From positions 1,612,001 to 1,676,000 of the forward strand of contig JAJEKV010000078.1 of assembly GCA_021234155.1 (NCBI GenBank): a DNA stretch of 64,000 nt. The letters are read 5' to 3'. Positions 56,790 to 64,000 of the stretch are shown piece after piece; the first letter of the stretch is position 1, and every line of letters begins with the position of its first letter. A program made the position numbers and the translations under genes. The DNA comes from Isoetes taiwanensis. Taxonomy: Eukaryota > Streptophyta > Lycopodiopsida > Isoetales > Isoetaceae. The notes beneath the pieces are model-generated. The model was not told the origin of the DNA and ran no database searches. It worked only from the letters and a program-made list of their open reading frames with translations.

Positions 56790-58755
56790 GAAATGGTTGC
56801 CGGTTTCAAGAAGGCCAAGAGAGATTATAACGTTACTCTTTTTCCAGTAGAGGATATTGTTCAATATCCCTTGCCTGGTTATGTTGCCGCAGGAACAGGG
56901 AGGGGTTGAATTTGCAAAGAGGTGTCCCACCTAAGCACCCAATAATCTGCAAAGCAAAGGGGCTAGTTTGAAGCATCCGGCCCCCTCTATTGTAGAATCC
57001 GGCCTCTGCACTTATTGTAGCAAAGGCAAGTGCCAGAAGCAGAAGTCCAAATGCTCACGTTAATGCGCAAGCAACGGTGTGGAATCAAGCAATTGGTAAG
57101 CGCCTGATATACTCTCAGTCATATCTGTGTATTTTATTCACAGGGTTGTGTTGACTCTGGCATTTACTTTCGCTTGAAAAAAGCATGCAATTTTAACAGT
57201 CAAGTCACTACAGTGGAGCTATGATACCCTGCATAATGCTTGTTCTTGGTGGAAGCCTTATAAATGGTAAGATTTGGCCGTCAGAAATTTGTGTGGCATA
57301 TGAGCTTAAGTAGTGTTTCATTGTGACAGGTCCTGGGAAGTCTGCCTTAGACTTAAAAACAACAGTGACCATTGTTGTTGTTCGACTGTTTTTGGTCCCA
57401 GCTATGGGCCTTCTGGTGGTGTTCCTGGCGGACAAGCTTCGGCTTCTTCCCGAAAATGATAACATGTTCCGTTTTGTCCTTCTGCTGCAGCACTCTATGC
57501 CATCTTCTATCCTGGCAGGTGAATGTGACAAGTGGGTCTTGCCATTATATCTGATTTTAGTGCACTAACATGGAACCTTGACAGGTGCTGTAGCAAGTCT
57601 TGTAGGATTTGCAGAACATGAAGCGTCTGCCATTTTATTTTGGGAGCACATTATTGTGCATTACATTTCGCTGAGCCCAACATTGGGTAGATGAGATAGA
57701 TAGAGCACTGCATTGATGGTTCTCTTCTTTCAGGGAAGTGGGTGGTGCCCATGAAGCCAATTTTCTAAGCCATTTTTAAATGAGACAGAGGGCCCCCACT
57801 ACGCTGCCCTTGTTCCATTCTGGTCAGCTCCCAAATGTGCTGCCCTCTTGTGCACTGCAGCGTCTGTAGACCCCTTTATTGCTCTGCTGTTTGTTGTGGT
57901 TGGATTTCTGAACAGAAAGATTTTTGTGGGCCAAAGCAGGGTGCACTCCCCATCTTATGGTTCCACTGCCTGGTGGAGTAAGTTTCATTTCTTTCATCCA
58001 ATTCTTCTTGTCTACTTTTAAGCTTTTTTGCATTCATCTCTTGATATTTCTAAAATGTCTTGACTATTGTTAGATTTGAATTTCTGGATGAAATGAGTGG
58101 CCTTTCACATTCCACAATCAGGCACGAATGGTCTTCCTTTTAATCTCTGCCTTTAACTTTGCACAAATCTGACTTTTGTAAACTAATAGGCACTCTGCAT
58201 TATGTGTGGAACCAACATAGAATGTCCATTCTGCATTGAGTAATTGATCTTGTTTTCTGCATTTTTACCTAGGTCTATGTTCAGGATGTTCCTGATGCAG
58301 AATTGCGCCTCAGGGTTGGGAGCACCTCATGGTCTCCAATTATTGATCCTCAATTATCACTAGATGGTTCCTCCATAGCTTATGTGCGAGATGATGAGAT
58401 TTTTGTGGTGCCTATAACATCTGGAGAGCCTAAACAGATCAAATTTGGGGCCTGCATGGGAAAGGTAATGCCTGGGATTGTACCTGCTGTTGGGGGAGAT
58501 GTAACATGGGCAGATATCTGCTGTGGAGTACACAAAGAAGAAGAGTATCTTGCATGCGTTTCCTGGATGCCAGACATCTCTCTGATGGTTCAAGTCCAGA
58601 GTTGTGATCACACTAAAACCAAACTACTAAGGATCAATTCAAAAACTGGACATCGTGAGCTTCTGTTTGTAGAGGAAAGTGACATATACGTAAACGTATC
58701 TGATTGTTTCACCCCTTTGCATAAGGGCAGACTTTTGCATTGCAAAGAGAAATAA
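56790..58755 (+). pseudogene. Plant dipeptidyl peptidase IV-like pseudogene, interrupted
   Basis: Three exon remnants in order. 56829-56897 reads VTLFPVEDIVQYPLPGYVAA, the family's N-terminal '.VEDIVQYPLPGY.AP'. 57916-57977 reads RFLWAK...PHLMVPLPGG and ends GGA|GTAAGT. 58273-58755 begins after 'acctag' with VYVQDVPDAELRLRVGSTSW and continues SPIIDPQLSLDGSSIAYVRD, IVPAVGGDVTWADICCG and LFVEESDIYVNVSDCFTPL, ending TAA. These are the beta-propeller part of S9B prolyl peptidases; the catalytic Ser domain is absent. About 70 residues between KQIKFGA and the VPAVGG block are missing without an intron. A PIN-LIKES fragment (57214-57665) lies between the first two remnants. Confidence 0.75.
57214..57665 (+). 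pseudogene. PILS: PIN-LIKES (PILS) auxin carrier C-terminal fragment
   Basis: Three spliceable exons: 57214-57266 (GAMIPCIMLVLGGSLIN), 57330-57518 (GKSALDLKTTVTIVVVRLFL, NDNMFRFVLLLQHSMPSSIL) and 57585-about 57665 (AVASLVGFAEHEASAILFWE-HI). Phases agree. The motifs MFRFVLLLQ.SMP and A..LFW.HI are those of PILS proteins, ER-membrane auxin carriers. Homology is lost after HI, and the N-terminal half is absent. The exons themselves are free of stops, so capture may be fairly recent. It sits within a dipeptidyl peptidase pseudogene in the same orientation. Confidence 0.75.
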
Positions 58756-58840
58756 AGGTTTTATAGTTCTACACAAGATATGTTGCCATCTCATTGTTTC
58801 CCTAAGGGCCCGAAGGGCCCAAAATTTTTTTTAATAGAAC

Positions 58841-59291
58841 AACCAACACATAACTACCATTAACATTAATTTAACTTAAACCATTGCATCTAACATTTTT
58901 AAATTACAATCCCCCTGAAACCCCCTTTGGTTTGGGTGCATATTCACACGGGGGGTTACTCCGGGCATCGAGAGCTGTCGGATGGGCATATTTGCCCTTT
59001 ATTCCTTGATCTGGACCATACATAGCGATCCTCGTTTATGGGGTATGCCTGTACAAGTTTTTATACACAGTATATTAATGTTTATAAAATACTATAAGAT
59101 TTGAGGGAATGTACTTAATGATATTAATTTTGTACATGTATTGTAAGTTCTTAGGGGCTCTCGCTGCCCTACGTAACCCCCCGTGTGAATATGCACCCAA
59201 ACCAAAGGGGGTTTCAGGGGGATTGTAATTTAAAAATGTTAGATGCAATGGTTTAAGTTAAATTAATGTTAATGGTAGTTATGTGTTGGTT
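58841..59291. mobile_element. MITE with ~135-bp terminal inverted repeats
   Basis: 58841-58976 and 59157-59291 are inverted copies. The outer ends are 'aaccaacacataactacc' and its complement, and the inner part includes 'ggtttgggtgcatattcac' and 'cacggggggttac'. About the outer 118 bp are nearly identical. The 180-bp centre has no ORF. No target duplication was found, and flanks are 'taatagaac' and 'cattctttg'. It inserted just after the dipeptidyl peptidase fragment. Confidence 0.9.
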
Positions 59292-60123
59292 CATTCTTTG
59301 CGTACGACAAATGCTTTAGAAATTTTATCTAATGTGTATTTAGAGATATTCAATCCGTTCTTCCCTTCAGTAAACTGTAGATGGCAACGTGTGAGAGATG
59401 ATATTTGTCAACTTATTTCTAATTTTTCTTTTAACATGATAAGACATTTCCAACAAGGTCAAATTCATCTGCATTGGAGTTGTGAAATTCAGAAGCTATG
59501 CTCTTTTGAGTTACTAAATGCGGATTTGAAACACTGTAACTTGAAGGTTCCAACTTTGTTTTACATGATTTTGCTCTCATTGGATCGAGCCCACTTCAAA
59601 CTGTCTAAATGCTAAAGCGTTAACATACTATTTTAGCTAAAACACTTGTTTTTAGATGCATTTTGGTGAATTTTGGAAGTATTTTGGTAATTTTCCACAT
59701 ATGCTTTATAACTTTCTTAACATATATAAATATTGTAGGTTGATTCCTCTAGAATATTATTTTGGGATTCCTATCCAGAATTTTGACACCTCAGCGAATT
59801 TCATGCGCAACACTTCTTTATAGAATTTTTTGACACGTATCATTTTTTCCATCAGTTTTAATGAATCAAATTTAATAGTGTTCTTGGGTCCTCTGCTTTA
59901 ATCGCTACCGGCATAGCTTCTTGAGGCTCTGCTGCAAATCTAGCTTCTTTAACGTCTCAGGTTCGAACGTCTGTAGGAGGATTGGTTCTTCTGCGTAGCC
60001 ATCCATATTTCAATATGCCTGCCACGTTTTTTCAAGACAACCGACACTGGCTAAGGTAAGGAATCAAAATAAACATCATCATAAAACTTTAGTCGATCCT
60101 TGAAGAATCCTTGAAAAAACATC
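59292..60123. other. No gene recognised; one 110-codon ORF
   Basis: The plus ORF 59283-59615 starts inside the MITE end and reads through SVNCRWQRVRDDICQLISNF. Not recognised and probably chance. The rest is AT-rich up to the LTR. Confidence 0.35.
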
Positions 60124-61767
60124 TGTGACGCTCGCTACTAAATATACGGGTCCCAGCTGTATACTCCGTATGAAATCCCCCATCCGGTCCTTCGACCGCA
60201 CGGGCCCTCCGTCTATCCCGCACTCTGGAATCACCGTAGCGCGGGAAGGGGACACGAAGGTGTCTTGCGCGCCCTTCCCCTATGGGCTCCTATCACAGCG
60301 GAAGCATAAACATCATCAGAACTAGCAATAACAATACATCATACTACCTCGATGGGTAGCTCATCCACATATCCAAAGATGCAAAGAACATGATCATATG
60401 CCATAAAACATGAGAGCTCCTACCCGTGGCTCCGACACATAAGGAGGTCGACTGACTGGATAGGTCTCAAGATAGAGCAGACCGAGTCATAACAATGGCG
60501 GGGCTAGCTATAGACAATGGCTAGGGTTGACCACTCCATCCGCCCCTCCTGTGCATATCTCAGATGGGCTAGATCAGGCTCTGGCATGACTCTAGCCTTC
60601 CGGATATGCAATCCCATGGCATCACCCATCGGGACTACTCCAGGTTGCATCTCCCTGGTCCGTCGAGGCAGGAAGGGTTGCATCTCCCCTTCCCGAGGTC
60701 TAGAGGCTCCTCGGGCGGCTAGAGAATCGTGGCGACACACGATTCATACCCGACTGAACCCCCCAAAACAAGAGCCAAGCTGACACTTGCAACTCTTGAG
60801 AGGCAGGGCGACACCATTGCCCCAGGAGGTGTCGGACCCATGCTCGGCCCACACGAAGTGACCGACCATAAGCCTAGCCCACTATGGGATCCCCCGTAGC
60901 CCCCACTCGGCAGGGATCCTCCCGCCGCATTGCCTCTAGCCCCGTTGTGTAGTGCTGAGTCACTTCATAGCCTCCATAGCCCGGTGGGTTCCTATGCACA
61001 GGCCGCAATATAATAGGAACTAAAGGGTCTAACTAGGAGCATTACTAAGTAAGGCTACTAGGTCTCTACCCCCCTTCCCAATACAAGAGGAGCAAACATG
61101 ATCAACCATCATCACATCTCGTCATATCATGGTAACATCATAAGAACATCTTAACCTAATCATACATATCTAACTTACAGTTACGGTTCCTTGATTAGGG
61201 TTTTTAATGTTCAACAAGGGTTCTAGGATGGCTCTACTCAAGATACAACATACAGACCCATCTAGAGTGCTAACTTCCAGATGAACTATCATGACTCCAC
61301 TCCACCTACCTGCTCCAGAAGCGCTTCCTCCCATCCCTGGTGTCTCCATTGCTCCTTGACCCCTGGCCGAGGTCGGTCGTGCTCCCTACGATCATGCGCA
61401 TTATCGGGGCCTGCCGCACCGTGCTATGCTACGACGAGCGATGCTCAAAACGGGGTTTCGAAAAGGTGGATGAGTGTTCAAAAAGCGTCGCCGAAAAGGG
61501 GTCTAGGGTTAGGGTTTGAGCCAATATAGGTGAGGGTCCACATGGGATGCCACGTGGCACCACTAGGATGGGGCCGTGTGGCGGTTGCCCAATAGGATAA
61601 GGCCATGTGGAAATGGGCCTTATCCTAAGGTTATCTAAGTTAAACAATTAACTTAGATATGTGCCCCTTGCCACTTCTAAGGTATACAAGGCTACATATG
61701 TAGACTTGTATGGTGACGGGTCCAGGAATATACGTATCTATGGCGTATATTCCCCTGGAACGTCACA
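60124..61767 (-). repeat. 3' LTR of gypsy chromovirus, 1644 bp
   Basis: On the minus strand it starts TGTGACGTTCC at 61767 and ends GAGCGTCACA at 60124, giving inverted ends TGTGACG/CGTCACA. It lies immediately after a polypurine tract (61785-61768) and downstream of the pol gene at 62.5-64 kb. The other LTR is outside the window. It is GC-richer than its surroundings, and ORFs inside it are not genes. Confidence 0.85.
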
Positions 61768-62541
61768 TTCTCCCCCCCCTTAGGACAATGTTGTCCTCAG
61801 CATTGCGCTAAGGTGACGAACCTACCCTATCCTTGCAAAAACAACATAAGTATACAACTTTAATTCAATTTTAAACGATCAACTTCCTATTAAGAGTTAA
61901 TTGTCAAACTTTTTAGGCTATATTTGTATCTATACAAAATTATATAGCCTTACAAGGTTACTCCCTATAATAAATCAAAACATTATTATAAGAGTTATTA
62001 GGGTTCATAATTTAAATCTAAATCATGGTTCTCCCGTCTTCTCGTAATGCGCCCCTCCTCGATGCTCGCTTCTCACTTGCCTGCACGAGTAGCACATTAT
62101 GTTAGTTTAGTTAATAAATTTGTGGTTTTAGGGGACCACCCCCCTTACCTACCTCCTTGAGCCGAACTACTAGCTCAAGGTTACCCTACTACCTTGCACT
62201 CGATCATGGCCCTTTCGGATTTGAGCTAAGGACCATTTAAGACGATCCTATCATCGCCCATGATCAAGTGCTACCTTGTACTCAGTTACCCCTAGTGCAT
62301 CATGCCCCAAGGGTTTTAAGCTAGGAAACGTCTCACGATCTCAGCATCGCGCATGATCACTTTGACCTTCACCATGACCCCCCCATGGCCAGGTGTGCGA
62401 GCCCCGCATCGTGGCATAGGGTAGAGAATGCCTTAAAGGCGTATCTCATCATCGCCTACACGTTCCAAGGTTCTGGCATATGTATTCCACTAGCTAGAAT
62501 ACATCTGCCAGAGCTAAAGGCTAACTAAGAAACATACTAAG
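61768..62541 (-). other. Gypsy 3' untranslated region with polypurine tract
   Basis: The minus-strand reads 'taaggggggggagaa' directly before the LTR, the polypurine primer for plus-strand DNA synthesis. Between it and the pol stop at 62542 are about 750 nt without an ORF of note. Confidence 0.75.
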
Positions 62542-64000
62542 CTAATCTCCTGGCAAGTCGGGGTCGACCAAGTCGGAGACGACTCGCCCATCAAACTCCT
62601 TCATAAACTCTGGGTATTGCTTCTCCAAATCCTGCTTCAATACCCATGTCGCATCTTCCACAGGAAAGTGCTTCCACTTGACCAAATACTGGAGGAACTG
62701 AGACCTCCTAGTCTTCTTGAATGACTTATCAAGAAGCAATTCAGGCACAATTTCGACTTGCTCTTCTGTCATTTCCAACAAAGTTGGAGTATCCAAGACC
62801 TCATCAGGGTTTCGGTTGTGCCTTTTCAATAAACTTACGTGGAAGACCTTGTGAACTTTGAGATGGGCCAGGAGATCCAACTTGTAGGCTTGAGAGCCCA
62901 CTCTCTTCAAAATCTTGAACGGACCAGCCCACCTAGGGGCAAGCTTCTTGCAATTCCCAATCCGAAGCTTAGCTTGCTTCACCTTGATCTTCAACCACAC
63001 GCTATCGCCTACCTTGAACTCCCTTACGGTCCTGTGCCTGTCGGCTACACTCTTCTGCCGACTTCTTGCTGCCAATAGGTATCCCCTTACTTCTTCCACC
63101 AGCTATTGCATATCTCCTAGCATCTGCTGGGATACTTCGACCTTTGACACAGGATTGTGCCAAGTATCCAGGGTTAGGCACTGGTACCCGTAATTGATCA
63201 TGAAGGGAGACATCTGGGATGACTCCTGCTTCGTACTATTGTAAGCGAATTCTACCAAGTAGATGTACTCATCCCACTTGGATTGCTTATTCCACACATA
63301 ACTTCTGAGCATATCTTCGATGATGCAATTCGTCCGCTCCGTCTGGCCATCCGTCTGAGGATGGTATGCCGTGCTCATCGAGAGCTTGGTCTGGATCGTA
63401 GCAAAAAGATCTTGCCAGAATGCACTCATGAACTTGGAATTTCTGTCTGATATTATCTCTCGAGGCATGCCATGGAGTCTAAAAATCTCCTTTACAAATA
63501 GCTTGGCAGTGTCTAAGGCTGTGTCCGTAGTTTTGCAAGGCACAAAGTGTGCCATCTTAGATAATTTGTCTACGACAACCATTAATGCATCTTTGCCTCG
63601 TAGAGTTCTAGGAAGTCCTCTGATAAAATCCATGCTTACCACTTCCCATTTTGCATTCGGCACTGCTAAAGGTTCCAAGGCTCCCGGAATTCGAAGCTGC
63701 TCTGCCTTGGTATGCTAGCACAATTGGCACTCCCGAATATATCTGGCTATCTGTTTCTTCATTCCCGGCCAGAAATAGCTACTTCGAATCTTGAAGTAGG
63801 TCTTCATAAACCCCGCATGCCCTGCTATTGGGCTGTTGTGTGTGTCATGAAGAATTAACTTCCTTACACCTGACGATTCGGGTACACACAACTTATGCTT
63901 ATGGTACAACAGATTGCCTTCCTTCCTATAATGTTTGAAGGCTTCCCGTTCCTTATCTATTCTAGCCTCCTTAGAGAGGCTTGCCCATACCTCCTTGAAA
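62542..64000 (-). pseudogene. Ty3-gypsy chromovirus pol: integrase and chromodomain (partial)
   Basis: From the window edge inward: the integrase zinc finger (HDTHNSPIAGHAGF...YIRECQLC), TAG at 63715-63713, then VVSMDFIRGLP, MPREIISDRNSKFMSAFW and YHPQTDGQTER (the D, D, E core). TAG at 63102-63100 follows. Next come the GPY/F module (LAPRWAGPFKILKRVGSQAY, HKVFHVSLLKRH) and a C-terminal chromodomain (QFLQYLVKWKHFPVEDATWV), ending at 62542. The chromodomain tethers integration to histone-modified chromatin and defines chromoviruses. Gag, protease, reverse transcriptase and RNase H lie beyond 64000. Two stops suggest this copy is inactive. Its LTR is at 60124-61767. Confidence 0.9.

Noticed and set aside
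58806-58820. Helitron 3' end hairpin
   Set aside because: The GC palindrome is present but no CTRR follows at the expected distance and no 5' TC end was identified.
60125-61529. ORFs of 66-88 codons in the gypsy LTR
   Set aside because: They lie in an LTR with defined ends and have no recognisable domain.

Overview
This window is a TE-rich, gene-poor stretch of a nuclear plant genome. The evidence is split genes with GT-AG introns and T-rich intronic strands, plant-type Ty1-copia and chromodomain Ty3-gypsy LTR elements, LINE relics with plant-style ORF1, and recognisable plant gene families (SCO1/HCC, mitochondrial dicarboxylate carrier DTC, PIN-LIKES carrier, plant dipeptidyl peptidase IV-like, MTHF dehydrogenase). 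The mixture of degraded transposase families and the low gene density would suit a large seed-free vascular plant genome such as a fern. That placement is an inference and is not proven by the sequence.

Only two loci look like intact host genes, both on the minus strand. One is a seven-exon SCO1-like cytochrome c oxidase copper chaperone (24.4-26.1 kb). The other is a four-exon RING / coiled-coil / seven-bladed WD40 protein, a candidate E3 ubiquitin ligase (41.1-43.1 kb), whose first intron appears to be GC-AG. A possible third is a short secreted peptide gene with a TATA box (32.5-32.9 kb).

Layout: 0-8.3 kb holds relics of an unusual transposase-like protein (motifs DFAENY / SDGC / GHGKG), a Ulp1-type protease relic on the opposite strand, and a broken coiled-coil gene. 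8.7-12.7 kb has two related LINE 3' fragments. 14.4-17.2 kb is an A-rich (minus strand T-rich) repeat region ending in a TATA-like/CT-rich leader on the minus strand. 17.3-19.4 kb has a fold-back element, a LINE endonuclease relic with a nested poly(A) insertion, and an array of tRNA-like repeats. 20.3-22.6 kb has hAT-like remains in both orientations and a cluster of long palindromes. 28.7-31.1 kb is a LINE with ORF1 and endonuclease but no reverse transcriptase. 33.8-38.6 kb is a young but defective copia element that split an MTHF dehydrogenase pseudogene. 46.6-49.5 kb is a relic resembling DUF7869 transposon proteins. 54.5-58.8 kb is a run of host-gene pseudogene fragments on the plus strand (DTC, EF-hand, dipeptidyl peptidase with a PIN-LIKES fragment lodged inside). 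60.1-64.0 kb is the 3' part (LTR, polypurine tract, chromodomain, integrase) of a chromoviral gypsy element running off the window.

No operon-like arrangement exists. The two good genes are independent housekeeping/regulatory loci among nested transposons. The most informative features are the broken ones: insertions inside pseudogenes, trapped gene fragments, and several short inverted-repeat elements whose boundaries can be read directly.
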